A stretch of DNA of 64,000 bases, from contig NZ_CP080545.1 in NCBI RefSeq assembly GCF_019550795.1, positions 1,631,501 through 1,695,500 of the forward strand, in the 5' to 3' direction. This document shows positions 46,720 through 56,315 of this stretch, piece by piece. Position 1 is the first letter of the stretch, and every line of letters starts with the position of its first letter. The DNA is from Paenibacillus sp. sptzw28 (lineage in GTDB: Bacteria; Bacillota; Bacilli; Paenibacillales; Paenibacillaceae). The notes under the pieces are model-generated. The model had not been told where the DNA came from and did not search any database. It worked only from the letters and a program-made list of their open reading frames with translations. The position numbers and the translations under genes are program-made.

Positions 46720-49671
46720 ATGGGGATTTGGGCAAAATGGAAAAAGAAATTGTTTAAATCTACATTCGCTTTAACCGCTGCACTAATGCTGCAAGTAATG
46801 GCTGCAGGCAGCTGGCAAACGGTCGTGGCGGAGGGGCCGGCTGACCCGGCGCCGTTCATAGAAGCCAAAGTCGTGAATCAGAATGCCGGCAAAAAAGTGC
46901 TTTTCGATAATACGCATGAACAAACGGCCGGTGCTGCGGATTGGGTCATTGACGGAGGGTTCTCCGATTTTGCCAATGCGCTTGCGGATAACGGCTATTA
47001 CGTGAAAGAGCTTCGCAAAACAACGCCTATCACATTGAGTGATCTAAGCGGTTACGATGTCTTCGTCGTTGCGGAAGCGAACGTTCCTTATAAAACAAGC
47101 GAGCAGGCGGCCATGGTGCAATATGTACAAGGCGGCGGAAGTATTTTCTTCATCGGTGACCATTATAATGCCGATCGCAATAAAAATCGTTGGGACGGCT
47201 CCGAAGTATTCAACGGCTATCGCCGCGGCGCCTGGACGAATCCGGCACAAGGCATGAGCGCCGAAGAGAGCGCTTCCTCTGCAATGGTGGATGTCGCTAA
47301 CTCCGACTGGCTGGCCACGCAATTCGGTGTTCGTTTCCGATATAACGCGCTCGGCGACATTACGGCGAATCAAATTGTGGCCCCGGATCAAGCCTTCGGC
47401 ATTACGAACGGCGTGTCCGGCGTTGCCATGCATGCGGGCTCTACACTGGCGATCATGGATCCGACGAAGGCCAAAGGGATCGTCTACCTGCCGCAAACGA
47501 ATGAGGCTTGGCCGAATGCGGTTGACCAGGGTGTATATAATGGCGGCGGCGCAGCTGAAGGTCCATATGTTGCAGTTTCCAAAGCTGGAGCGGGGAAAGC
47601 CGCATTTATCGGCGATTCCTCGCCGGTTGAGGATGCGACTCCGAAATATTTACGTGAAGATACGGGTGCGAAGAAGACGACATATGATGGCTTCAAAGAA
47701 GTTGACGACGGCAAGCTGCTTGTAAATATGGTTAATTGGTTGGCCACCAAAGAGAGCTACACCAGCCTTTCTCAAGTGAGCGGCTTGCAGCTTGATGAGC
47801 CGACAGCTTTGCTTCCGTTCGAAGATCCGGCGGCTTCCACGGAACCGCAGCCCGAACCATGGGCGCCGCCGAATGCCGGCTACAAATGGTACGACCGCAG
47901 CACGTTCAAACCGGGTTCCTATGGCGGTCCGGCCGCAACGGCCAGTGCCGTTTACAGTTTCGTGCATCAAGCCGTTTTGCCAAACGCACAGGATTTTCAA
48001 ATTCGTGTAGTCATTGATAATCTTCCTGCCAATACGACAGTTTCGGGCTTTCAAACAGGCATCTATTTGGTAAGCGGCGGCGCGCAAATTGCCAAGGTTC
48101 AGAATGCCGACGGCTCATGGCCGGCTGCTGACGGCTACAGTACGGCATTCAGCTTGACCTCCGATAGCAAGGGTCATGCCTTCAAGGATTTGAATGTCCG
48201 CATCAAACCAGGGACGACAGCGCCAGCGAACCTTCGTCTGCGCCAAAACGGCACGAACCTGAAAACCGAATCGGTAACTCTCGGGAACGTTCCGGCCGAG
48301 CCGCTGCCGGAGGAGCAGAACCCGATACCTGCTAAAATCACCATCGCAGAAGCTCGCAGCAAAGCAGCAGGCACACTGGTCACGTTAGAGGGTGTTGTAA
48401 CGACGGAACCAGGCGCTTTTGGAAGTCAAGCCTTCTACTTGCAGGATGCGACGGGCGGTATTTACGTCTTTCAAAGCTTAAGCGGATTCCATCAAGGTGA
48501 TATTGTGAAAATCACGGCCCCTACAGCGGTATTTAACACGGAGCTCGAATTGACGGATCCGGTTGAAATTGCGAAAACAGGAACTTCTGCGCTTCCGGCG
48601 GCAGCTCCTGCGAATGCCGTTACCAATGATAATCAAGGTCAGCTGGTAGAGCTAAGCGGCGTAACGATTAGCAGTATCGTCAGTGCTTCACCTGCAGGCT
48701 CTTTCGAATTCGATGCGGTGAATGGCTCTGTAAGCAATCATATTCGCGTGGATGCACGCACCGGTTTAACGCAAAGTACATTCCCGTATCATGCGGGTCA
48801 AACGGTAAACATCCAAGGGATTGCCTCTATTTTCAAAGGCGTATTTCAGCTGAAACCAAGAGGTCTGAGCGATTTTACGTTACCGGCAGATACAACACCG
48901 CCTGTGACGACAGCTGTTGTAACACCATCCGAACCGGATGGACTCAGCGGATGGTACGTGAATCCGGTTTCGTTAAACCTAAGCGCCACCGACAATCAAT
49001 CGGGCGCAGCTGGTACGGAGTATAGTTTAGACGGCGGAAGCAGCTGGACGCCATACAACGCTCAGGTTACTCTGGATCTTGAAGGGCAGTTCCAGATTCT
49101 GTACCGTTCCATTGACCGGGCGGGCAATGTAGAAGATACGAAATCGCAATCGATCCAAACGGATCTGACACCGCCGCATGTACAGTTTCAAGGGGAAGAT
49201 TCTTACACAATTGATCAGGACATCATCATTTCCTGTACAGCAAGCGATAGTGTTTCAGGTATAGCCGGCTCGCCGTGTGCCACACCTCTTTTACAGGCCA
49301 AAGCGTATAACTTGGCGCCTGGAATTCATACTGTGACGGCGACAGCCGAAGATGCTGCGGGACATCGCCAGGCGGCTGAGTTCTCGTTTACCGTATCTGC
49401 AACATTTAACAGTCTGGGATCGCTGACAGATATGTTCCTGGGTGAGACGGGGGCAAGCGGTGCGAATGGCATTGCCGATGCACTTAAGAAGAAATTGGAA
49501 AATGCCAGTGCGAACGCTCTTAAAGGGGAAGGCGCTGCGGCTCGCGACCTCCTGGAAGCTTATATGAATCAAGTGACAGCACAAAGCGGTAAAGCATTGA
49601 CGGACGAGCAGGCCGCCGTGCTGAAGCGCTGGGCCAAGTGGCTTCACGATACGACTCCGCTGGCAACCTGA
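46720..49671 (+). CDS. Secreted protein with amidotransferase-like, YhcR-type OB-fold, OmpL47 and FIMAH modules
   Basis: 983 residues with a signal peptide ending near VVA (about residue 37). Residues about 55-350 form a class I glutamine-amidotransferase/GldG-like domain (KVLFDNTHEQTAGAADWVIDG, YVQGGGSIFFIGDHYNADRN). About 390-530 is a beta-sandwich. About 540-725 has OB-fold repeats like those of the YhcR nuclease (RSKAAGTLVTLEGVVTTEPG, FYLQDATGGIYVF). About 740-850 is OmpL47-like and about 895-980 FIMAH, ending RWAKWLHDTTPLAT as in the protein at 9787. No nuclease domain is present. GAGGAGG precedes the ATG. Probably exported and cell-surface associated; activity unknown. Confidence 0.75.
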   Translation: MGIWAKWKKKLFKSTFALTAALMLQVMAAGSWQTVVAEGPADPAPFIEAKVVNQNAGKKVLFDNTHEQTAGAADWVIDGGFSDFANALADNGYYVKELRKTTPITLSDLSGYDVFVVAEANVPYKTSEQAAMVQYVQGGGSIFFIGDHYNADRNKNRWDGSEVFNGYRRGAWTNPAQGMSAEESASSAMVDVANSDWLATQFGVRFRYNALGDITANQIVAPDQAFGITNGVSGVAMHAGSTLAIMDPTKAKGIVYLPQTNEAWPNAVDQGVYNGGGAAEGPYVAVSKAGAGKAAFIGDSSPVEDATPKYLREDTGAKKTTYDGFKEVDDGKLLVNMVNWLATKESYTSLSQVSGLQLDEPTALLPFEDPAASTEPQPEPWAPPNAGYKWYDRSTFKPGSYGGPAATASAVYSFVHQAVLPNAQDFQIRVVIDNLPANTTVSGFQTGIYLVSGGAQIAKVQNADGSWPAADGYSTAFSLTSDSKGHAFKDLNVRIKPGTTAPANLRLRQNGTNLKTESVTLGNVPAEPLPEEQNPIPAKITIAEARSKAAGTLVTLEGVVTTEPGAFGSQAFYLQDATGGIYVFQSLSGFHQGDIVKITAPTAVFNTELELTDPVEIAKTGTSALPAAAPANAVTNDNQGQLVELSGVTISSIVSASPAGSFEFDAVNGSVSNHIRVDARTGLTQSTFPYHAGQTVNIQGIASIFKGVFQLKPRGLSDFTLPADTTPPVTTAVVTPSEPDGLSGWYVNPVSLNLSATDNQSGAAGTEYSLDGGSSWTPYNAQVTLDLEGQFQILYRSIDRAGNVEDTKSQSIQTDLTPPHVQFQGEDSYTIDQDIIISCTASDSVSGIAGSPCATPLLQAKAYNLAPGIHTVTATAEDAAGHRQAAEFSFTVSATFNSLGSLTDMFLGETGASGANGIADALKKKLENASANALKGEGAAARDLLEAYMNQVTAQSGKALTDEQAAVLKRWAKWLHDTTPLAT

Positions 49672-49728
49672 ATTCCAGAGCAGTTAAGTTTTCTGATGAA
49701 TGGGAAACTGAGGGATATGCAAAATAAT

Positions 49729-49770
49729 AAAGCTGCGGTGTCATATCAATGACTGCCGCAGCTTTTTTTT
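49729..49770 (+). terminator. Terminator of 46720-49671
   Basis: AAAGCTGCGG (49729-49738) pairs with CCGCAGCTTT (49756-49765), with an inner TCAT/ATGA pair, and ends in eight T. Confidence 0.9.
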
Positions 49771-49832
49771 GTGAGCCAATCTTCCGGTATCGATGCCTTA
49801 ATAAGCCCATTCTTTATCTCTGAGCAGCAAAG

Positions 49833-49861
49833 TGAATATTAACTCCACTTTTAACGAATTC
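49833..49861 (+). promoter_or_regulatory. Possible sigma-G-type promoter of the germination operon
   Basis: TGAATA (49833-49838) equals the SigG -35 consensus. The segment 16 bases on (CGAATTC) matches the -10 CATACTA poorly. Offered because germinant receptor operons are forespore-expressed. Confidence 0.25.
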
Positions 49862-49884
49862 TGTAAGAGAGGAGGTGCGTACAC

Positions 49885-51483
49885 TTGGGAATGATTAAAT
49901 ATTTATTCAACAGAATAAGGCAAAATTCACAAACAGAGACTCAGGATTCACGGCAGCAGGAGACCCTTGCCAAGCTCTGCCTGAAGAACAACCTCCGAGA
50001 GAATATTGAAGAAATCAAGAAGGTAGTCGGGAACAGCCCGGATATTGTCATAAGAGAATGGCGATCCGGCGGACATGAGTCCGTCGAAGCCGCAATTGTG
50101 TATGCTTCAGGTCTCGCAGATTCCAAATTCGTCAATGAGTTTATTATGGAACCGCTGATGTCGCTTAGCCGGAACAGCAGCACCCTCACGGCAAGTTCGT
50201 CTGAAGGAAACTTGATTGATACTATCAGGCAATCGCTTCCTGTCGGCGGGATTGGCGATACCGATGATCTCGACAAGCTGCTGTCGGCTGTTTTGTCCGG
50301 AGATACCATCATATTATGCCAAGGGTGTGCTCGAGGACTGCTCATTGCTTCGAAAGGGGGGGAGGATCGAGGAGTTCAAGAGTCCTCTACGCAGCAGGTT
50401 ATCAGAGGACCGAAAGAAGGCTTCACCGAAAATATGGCGACCAATATTTCGTTGGTGCGCCGAAAAATTAAGGACCATAATCTCTGGTTTGAACACTTCG
50501 AGGTTGGCCGGGTTACCAAAACAGGCGTATCGGTCATGTATATCAACGGTATCGTTAAGGACGAAACGGTTCAAGAGGTCCGTGCGCGAATTAAAGGCAT
50601 TGATATAGATGGAATTTTGGAAAGCGGGTATATTGAGGAATTTATTCAGGATAAGTCTCTTACCCTGTTCCCCACTATTTATAACACTGAAAGGCCGGAC
50701 GTGATTGCAGCAGGTCTGCTTGAAGGGCGAATCGCGATTTTCGTGGATGGAACGCCGTTTGTTCTCCTGGTTCCGGCTTTATTCGTACAGTTCTTCCAGG
50801 CAGCTGAAGATTATTATCAGCGATACGATATTTCCAGCTTCCTGCGTCTCCTCCGGTACTTGGCTTTGGCGATCGCATTGCTGGGTCCCTCTTTATACAT
50901 TGCAGTTACCACTTTTCACCATGAAATGCTGCCTCCTCAACTGCTGATAAGTTTATCCGCTCAGAGGGAAGGTGTCCCGTTTCCCGCTTTCATTGAAGCT
51001 TTATTGATGGAAGTGACATTCGAGCTTTTGCGGGAGGCTGGAGTGCGTCTACCCAAAGCGGTTGGCCAGGCGATCTCAATCGTGGGAGCGCTCGTTATCG
51101 GTCAAGCAGCCGTTCAGGCGGGAATCGTATCGGCAGCCATGGTCATTGTCGTCTCAATCACGGCTATTGCCAGCTTTGTTATTCCCGCTTATAACATGAG
51201 CATCGCTATCCGGATACTGCGGTTCGGGATGATGGGGCTGGCCGCTTCCTTCGGCTTGTACGGCATTATCGCGGGAATGATCGGGATCGTCCAGCACCTC
51301 TGTCATCTGCGTTCATTCGGGGTGCCGTATATGTCCTCATTCGCACCTGCTACTACGATGGACAATAAGGATACGGCGCTGCGCGTTTCATGGCGCAGCA
51401 TGAATACTCGCCCTTCGTTCTTAAGCCGGAATAGAAATAGGGAGAAGAGCAGGCCGGCCCGGGAACCGGAACCCGAAAGCTGA
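49885..51483 (+). CDS. Spore germination receptor A subunit (GerAA/GerKA family)
   Basis: 532 residues. A cytoplasmic N-terminal domain (about 1-290) with the family pattern DIVIREWRSGG...AAIVYASGLAD is followed by about five membrane segments (from FLRLLRYLALAIALLGPSLYIAV on) and a hydrophilic tail. It forms the germinant receptor in the inner spore membrane with the B and C subunits. The TTG start is 8 bases after GGAGGT; the ATG at 49891 is a less well spaced alternative. First gene of a four-gene operon. Confidence 0.93.
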   Translation: MGMIKYLFNRIRQNSQTETQDSRQQETLAKLCLKNNLRENIEEIKKVVGNSPDIVIREWRSGGHESVEAAIVYASGLADSKFVNEFIMEPLMSLSRNSSTLTASSSEGNLIDTIRQSLPVGGIGDTDDLDKLLSAVLSGDTIILCQGCARGLLIASKGGEDRGVQESSTQQVIRGPKEGFTENMATNISLVRRKIKDHNLWFEHFEVGRVTKTGVSVMYINGIVKDETVQEVRARIKGIDIDGILESGYIEEFIQDKSLTLFPTIYNTERPDVIAAGLLEGRIAIFVDGTPFVLLVPALFVQFFQAAEDYYQRYDISSFLRLLRYLALAIALLGPSLYIAVTTFHHEMLPPQLLISLSAQREGVPFPAFIEALLMEVTFELLREAGVRLPKAVGQAISIVGALVIGQAAVQAGIVSAAMVIVVSITAIASFVIPAYNMSIAIRILRFGMMGLAASFGLYGIIAGMIGIVQHLCHLRSFGVPYMSSFAPATTMDNKDTALRVSWRSMNTRPSFLSRNRNREKSRPAREPEPES

Positions 51484-51561
51484 TGCTGCCTCGGGTTGTA
51501 CGAAAAGTCAGCTTATACTTACGAAGCAACTTTTCCTCGAAAAGTTTTAGGAGGAGCCAAT

Positions 51562-52764
51562 ATGAAAAGAGGGTACAAGACGATCGTTTCCGTCCTGTGT
51601 ATATCGCTTCTGTCGGGATGCTGGAACCGCCGTGAATTGAATGAGCTGGCCGTTTCCGTCGCCATTGGCGTTGATAAAGCAGGAGATCAGATTTTGATCT
51701 CCAATCAGGTTCTCAATACCGGAGCTATTGCAGGGCAAAAGGCGGGCGCTGCCACTGCCCCGGTCACAGTGTTTCAGGAGAAGGGAGACGCTTTTCAGGA
51801 GACAGCCAGAAAAATGACATTGAAAAGTACTAGAAAAATATATGTCGGACAAATGCAGATGCTTATTTTCGGAGAGGAATTCGCAAGAGATGGCCTGGGG
51901 AAAGTGCTGGATCATATCTCAAGAGACCATGAATACAGGAAGGATATTTCTGTAGTGATCGCCCGCGGAGTAAAGGCGGAAGAAATTATCAAGGTGCTCA
52001 CTCCTTTGGAGAAAATACCGGCGACCAAGATGAAAGTTACCCTCGAAAGCTCGGCGAGAGCATGGGGTTCGACCGCTCAGGTTACATTCGAACAACTGCT
52101 TTCCGATGTTATAAGCAGAGGGAAAGAGCCCGTTGTAACTGCTATCACACTCACTGGTAATCCTGAAAAGGGTAATGAGAATTCGAATGTACAGAAAATT
52201 GAGCCTTCCGCCCAACTCGTATACAACGGATTGGGTGTTTTCAAAAAAGACAAGCTGCTCGGCTGGTTAAACGAGGAGAATAGCATAGGTTACAACTTCA
52301 CTCAGGGAAATATAAAAAGTACAAGCATTCGTATACCTTGTCTGAAGAAGAAAAAAGAATACGTGACAGTCGAGCTGCTTCATACCATTAATAAAACGAA
52401 AGTGTCTATGGAGAATGGCATTCCGGTAATCAAACTCCAGATCAAGTCAGATGGAGCTGTGACTGAAGCCCAATGCGCAGCCGACCTGACCAAACCGCAG
52501 GTCATCTCTGAGCTGGAGAACCTGACCAACCGTCGAATCAAATCCATGATCTCCTCTTCGGTCCAAACGGTGCAAAGCCGGTATAAGTCGGATATTTTCG
52601 GGTTCGGAGACGATATTGCGCGAAAGTACCCTAAATATTGGGGGGAAGTAAAAAAAAATTGGGATGAACCTTTCTCAAAGCTGCAGGTAAACATTGATGT
52701 AAATATAAATATCCGCCGAATCTTTAAAACCACGAGATCGGTAGAAGAGAGAATGGGGGACTAA
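51562..52764 (+). CDS. Spore germination receptor C subunit, lipoprotein (Ger(x)C)
   Basis: The ATG at 51562 follows AGGAGGAG; the longer frame from 51496 lacks an SD. 400 residues with the hallmark lipobox LLSGCWNRRELNEL (Cys20), which is diacylglyceryl-modified and anchors the protein to the outer face of the inner spore membrane. The rest has the family pattern AVSVAIGVDKAGDQ and VYVGQMQMLIFGEEFA. It partners the A and B subunits for germinant sensing. Confidence 0.93.
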   Translation: MKRGYKTIVSVLCISLLSGCWNRRELNELAVSVAIGVDKAGDQILISNQVLNTGAIAGQKAGAATAPVTVFQEKGDAFQETARKMTLKSTRKIYVGQMQMLIFGEEFARDGLGKVLDHISRDHEYRKDISVVIARGVKAEEIIKVLTPLEKIPATKMKVTLESSARAWGSTAQVTFEQLLSDVISRGKEPVVTAITLTGNPEKGNENSNVQKIEPSAQLVYNGLGVFKKDKLLGWLNEENSIGYNFTQGNIKSTSIRIPCLKKKKEYVTVELLHTINKTKVSMENGIPVIKLQIKSDGAVTEAQCAADLTKPQVISELENLTNRRIKSMISSSVQTVQSRYKSDIFGFGDDIARKYPKYWGEVKKNWDEPFSKLQVNIDVNINIRRIFKTTRSVEERMGD

Positions 52765-52768
52765 ACGG

Positions 52769-52975
52769 ATGGTGGGAAATATCGCAGCGCTGTTATTGGT
52801 TTGTATAATCATGGCGATGATCGAATTGCCGTCTTTAGTGAAGAGAAAACAGCGGAAGGAAGCGTGGGCTTTTTCCTTACTGCTCCTGGCCGGCCTGGCT
52901 CTTAACCTTGCCGAAATAACCGGTATTGAAGTTCCGACTCCGCTTACTTGGGCCAGAGCTATTTACAAACCGTAG
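52769..52975 (+). CDS. Small two-helix membrane protein of the germination operon (D-type)
   Basis: 68 residues with two hydrophobic segments (IAALLLVCIIMAMIEL and AFSLLLLAGLALNLAEI) separated by a basic loop (VKRKQRKEA). It starts four bases after the gerC stop, with GGGGGA as SD. Several germinant receptor operons carry a D gene for a protein of about 70 residues with two membrane segments that modulates receptor activity. Size, topology and position fit that group; the sequence alone is too short for a firm assignment. Confidence 0.7.
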   Translation: MVGNIAALLLVCIIMAMIELPSLVKRKQRKEAWAFSLLLLAGLALNLAEITGIEVPTPLTWARAIYKP

Positions 52976-53005
52976 CAAGACATGTGAAAGTGAGGCGTGA
53001 ACCCA

Positions 53006-54109
53006 GTGTCTGACAATGATAAGATTGAAGCGAGTCACTTTATGAAACTGGTGTGCCTCTTCATCATCGGCACTTCAAGCATTGTGATTCCGACCATTAT
53101 GGCATCGCAGGCCAAACAGGATGCATGGATCTCCTCCATTGTCGGGATGGCTGCCGGAGTCCTGCTGGTATTGCTGTATAGCGCACTGGGACGTCTATAC
53201 CCGGGCAAAGACCTGGTGGAGATCAGTAAGGAAGCCTTCGGGAAATGGCTAGGTTCGCTCGTTTCCTTGCTGTGGTTTTTGTATGCCTTCATTCTGAGTT
53301 CTCTGGCTCTACGCAGCCTCGGTGAATTTCTGAAATCGACGATGATACCGGAAACACCGGTCGAAGCGATATTTATCGTCTATTTGTGTATTGTAGTAAT
53401 TGGGGTTCGTTATGGAATTTCCAACATCGCACGCACCGTGGATGTTTTCTTCCCATGGGTTATAGGGCTGGTTATCTTATTTGCTGTCATGCTGGTCCCG
53501 GATATTGAAATCAGTCGACTTGAGCCGGTGTATGGGGAAGGGATACAATCCATCCTTAAAGGCGCATATCCGCATATTGCGTTCCCGTATTTGGAACTTA
53601 TTTTGCTGCTTATAGTTTATCCGAAAGTAAAGCATTCCAAAGCTGCCGGGCGAGCTTTCCTTCGGGGAACTTTACTCGGAGGATCGGTTATCACGCTGGT
53701 TACCGGGCTTAGTATTCTGGTTTTGGGTGCCGAAAGTACAGCGAGCGATATATTTTCCAGCTTTGAATTAGCCAAAGAAATCGAAATAGGGGGTTTTATC
53801 CAAAGGGTGGAAGTCATCATAGCTGCGATATGGTTTATTACCATTTTTTTTAAACTGGTCCTTGTCTTCTACATAACGGTTCTATCTCTCTCGCAGACGT
53901 TGAATCTATCCGAATATCGAACAATTTCGCTGCCCCTGGGATTGCTCTTTTATGCTTCAGGGGTCTTGATAGCTCCCAATATCAGCAACCTGATGACGTT
54001 TCATATTAACATTAGGCCGGCTTATTCCGCGATAATCGGATTTGTTCTCCCTGCAACGGTTCTCGGGGTCGGAATCATCAGGAAGAGGTTTCGGACCGCC
54101 CGTAGCTAA
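53006..54109 (+). CDS. Spore germination receptor B subunit (GerAB/GerKB family permease)
   Basis: 367 residues from the GTG at 53006, 10 bases after GTGAGG; a GTG at 52997 is almost fused to the SD. About ten membrane helices of the amino acid/polyamine/organocation permease fold, beginning MKLVCLFIIGTSSIVIPTIMASQAKQD, the family opening. It is the subunit thought to bind the germinant. Its last 32 bases overlap the convergent histidine kinase gene. Which germinant it detects cannot be read from sequence. Confidence 0.93.
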   Translation: MSDNDKIEASHFMKLVCLFIIGTSSIVIPTIMASQAKQDAWISSIVGMAAGVLLVLLYSALGRLYPGKDLVEISKEAFGKWLGSLVSLLWFLYAFILSSLALRSLGEFLKSTMIPETPVEAIFIVYLCIVVIGVRYGISNIARTVDVFFPWVIGLVILFAVMLVPDIEISRLEPVYGEGIQSILKGAYPHIAFPYLELILLLIVYPKVKHSKAAGRAFLRGTLLGGSVITLVTGLSILVLGAESTASDIFSSFELAKEIEIGGFIQRVEVIIAAIWFITIFFKLVLVFYITVLSLSQTLNLSEYRTISLPLGLLFYASGVLIAPNISNLMTFHINIRPAYSAIIGFVLPATVLGVGIIRKRFRTARS

Positions 54110-55607
54110 GGATAGGGAGCGTACATCGAAAAGCAGTGCCTTCCCCGGGCGTGCTCTCTACATCAATCGACCCGTCATGGGCTTCAATTATTGATTTGGA
54201 AATGGACAGACCAAGGCCCGCGCCTCCGTATTTGCGCGTTCTTGAAGAGTCGCTGCGATAAAAGCGTTCAAACACCTTCGGCAGATGTTCTTTACCGATA
54301 CCCGGTCCGTTATCCCGAACTGTCAGCTCGGCTTTCCCCTTTGCAATTTCCAGGGAAACGGTTATAACTCCCCTTTCCGGATCCGTATGCTGAACGGCAT
54401 TATGGAACAGGTTGAGCAGCACCTGCTTGATCTTATCAAGGTCAAACTTTCCCCTTACGTTCTCGGCTAAATGAAAGCGGACCGACCGGTTCCCCGCCAA
54501 TACCTGCAGCTGAGGCTCCATCTCGCGAATCAAATGATCCAATCCGCCTTCGGTCAGTCTAAGCTGAGGCGCCTGATCGAGCTTCGAGAGAAGCAGCAGA
54601 TCCTCCACCAGCTTGTTAATGCGCCTGGATTCGCTGTGCATGCTGTTCAATGCGCCGTAAAGCTGCTCCGAGTTGGTGGCGGCACCGCGGAGCAATACCT
54701 CAAGGAAACCGTGAATCGAAGTAAGCGGAGTCCTTAGTTCATGGGAAGCATCAGCGATGAATCGCCTCATTCGCTCATTCGCCATTCTCTCGGCTTCGAA
54801 AGAGGTATCAAGCCGTTCAAGCATACCGTTAAAGCTGACGGACAGGCGGTCGATTTCCTCCTGCCCCTGATGGTCGGGCAGACGCTCGGTTAAATTGCCG
54901 GAGTCTGTCTGTTCGACGGCTCTTACGATGCGGGAGAGAGGTATCAGCGTTCGCCTCAGAACCGGCATATACAGCGCCATCCCGCCGCCAAGCGCCAGCA
55001 CGGATAAACAAGCAAAAATAACAAGCTGCTGCATCATAACCTGTTTAAGAGGACTTGTCGCAGCGCCCATCTGGGATAGACCTTCCGGATTATTCGGCGG
55101 ACCAACCAGGCTGTACACGACCAGCTGCTCCATTCCCGTCGGGTCTTGAACCAGCTTGTAATTCACATGAACATGTTTCAGGAGCTCATTCTTGATCTCC
55201 GTATATTCCGGTTCTGTCAACCGGGGCGACGGGGTTCCCGATTGTCCTCCCGATATATCAGTAAAGCTGCCGTCGAACCCGATAATTGCTAATGATGTAT
55301 CGGACAAGAACAGAGTCGGTTTTTCCGGTTCTCCAGGTGCGCCGTCATCTTTAGGCCCCGGGCGAGATTTGAAGCTGTGTCGTTCAGGATGCGGGTCGCC
55401 GAACAATTGCTTCGGCATCGACATCAACTGTGATTCAAGTGAATTCGCCTGATTCCGGTAAAGAAAATCTCTCATCAACCAGCTCTGCATAAGCCCGATA
55501 AGAATAAAAAGGGCGGCCAGAATAAAAAGGGAACGTGTGAGAAGCTGGTAGCGGAGGGAGCGGGGCATAAACCAGCGTTTTACAGACTTTTTCCATTTCC
55601 GCATCAT
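54078..55607 (-). CDS. Sensor histidine kinase (HAMP, HisKA, HATPase)
   Basis: 509 residues. TM1 is about 25-47, an extracytoplasmic loop about 48-188, TM2 about 190-213, HAMP about 214-267. The phosphoacceptor is His289 in DASHELRTPLTS. ATP-binding boxes are HNAVQHTD (N), DNGPGIG (G1), FERFYRSD (F) and GGAGLGLSISK (G2). Its start overlaps the response regulator stop by ATGA. The 3' end runs 32 bases into gerB on the other strand. Because the pair is divergent from a glycosylation operon, it probably senses cell envelope stress or a wall signal; the loop shows no recognisable ligand domain. Confidence 0.95.
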   Translation of the reverse strand: MMRKWKKSVKRWFMPRSLRYQLLTRSLFILAALFILIGLMQSWLMRDFLYRNQANSLESQLMSMPKQLFGDPHPERHSFKSRPGPKDDGAPGEPEKPTLFLSDTSLAIIGFDGSFTDISGGQSGTPSPRLTEPEYTEIKNELLKHVHVNYKLVQDPTGMEQLVVYSLVGPPNNPEGLSQMGAATSPLKQVMMQQLVIFACLSVLALGGGMALYMPVLRRTLIPLSRIVRAVEQTDSGNLTERLPDHQGQEEIDRLSVSFNGMLERLDTSFEAERMANERMRRFIADASHELRTPLTSIHGFLEVLLRGAATNSEQLYGALNSMHSESRRINKLVEDLLLLSKLDQAPQLRLTEGGLDHLIREMEPQLQVLAGNRSVRFHLAENVRGKFDLDKIKQVLLNLFHNAVQHTDPERGVITVSLEIAKGKAELTVRDNGPGIGKEHLPKVFERFYRSDSSRTRKYGGAGLGLSISKSIIEAHDGSIDVESTPGEGTAFRCTLPILSYGRSETSS

Positions 55608-56293
55608 GGCAGGTCCACTCTGTAACCGGCGCCTCTTAAGGTTCGGATCAGACGATGCTCTTTATCGTTCAATTTCTCCCTTAACGAACGAATGTACACC
55701 TCCACGATATTTTCTTCGCCCCCGAAGTTATACCCCCACACTTTATCAAGAATCAATGCCTTGCTCAGCACAGTGCCGTGGTTAATCACCATGAATTTGA
55801 GCAGCCCGTGCTCCGTCGGAGACAGCTCCAAAACCTTTTCTTGATAAACGATTTCGTTCCTGCGGTCATCGATGCCGAAGGGGCCGTATACGACTCTGCC
55901 GAGCAGATCGGGAAATTGGTTGCGCAGCCGGGCCTGAATCCGGGCAAGCAGTTCTTCGAAGCTGAAAGGCTTGACGACGTAATCGTCCGCTCCAAGCAGC
56001 AGGCCTTTCACTTTGTCGTCGACTTCATCCTTGGCGGTCAGCATGATTACCGCAATGTTGTCTCCCGTCTCTTTCAACATCCGGCAGACCTGATACCCAT
56101 CCATGCCAGGCATCATGACGTCCAGTATGGCTACATGAGGACGGAAATCCTGAGCTGAATTATAAGCGCTCATGCCGTCGGACGCGGTCTGTACCAGAAA
56201 GCCTTCGCTTGCTAAACCAAGCTCCAGAAACTGCAGAATATTCGGCTCATCATCCGCAAGCAGTATCTTAATTTCTTTAGATGGCTTTAACAT
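55604..56293 (-). CDS. OmpR/PhoB-family response regulator
   Basis: 229 residues. Receiver domain about 8-122 with phosphoacceptor Asp58 (AILDVMMPGMDGY) and the conserved Lys of MLTAKDE. Winged-helix DNA-binding domain about 132-228 (LSPTEHGLLKFMVINHGTVLSK, VEVYIRSLREKLND, IRTLRGAGYRVD). It is the partner of the overlapping histidine kinase. GGAGGAG precedes the ATG. Members of this group bind as dimers to tandem direct repeats, and four 11-bp repeats lie upstream of its own promoter. Confidence 0.95.
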   Translation of the reverse strand: MLKPSKEIKILLADDEPNILQFLELGLASEGFLVQTASDGMSAYNSAQDFRPHVAILDVMMPGMDGYQVCRMLKETGDNIAVIMLTAKDEVDDKVKGLLLGADDYVVKPFSFEELLARIQARLRNQFPDLLGRVVYGPFGIDDRRNEIVYQEKVLELSPTEHGLLKFMVINHGTVLSKALILDKVWGYNFGGEENIVEVYIRSLREKLNDKEHRLIRTLRGAGYRVDLP

Positions 56294-56315
56294 AACAATC
56301 TCCTCCTACAATTGC

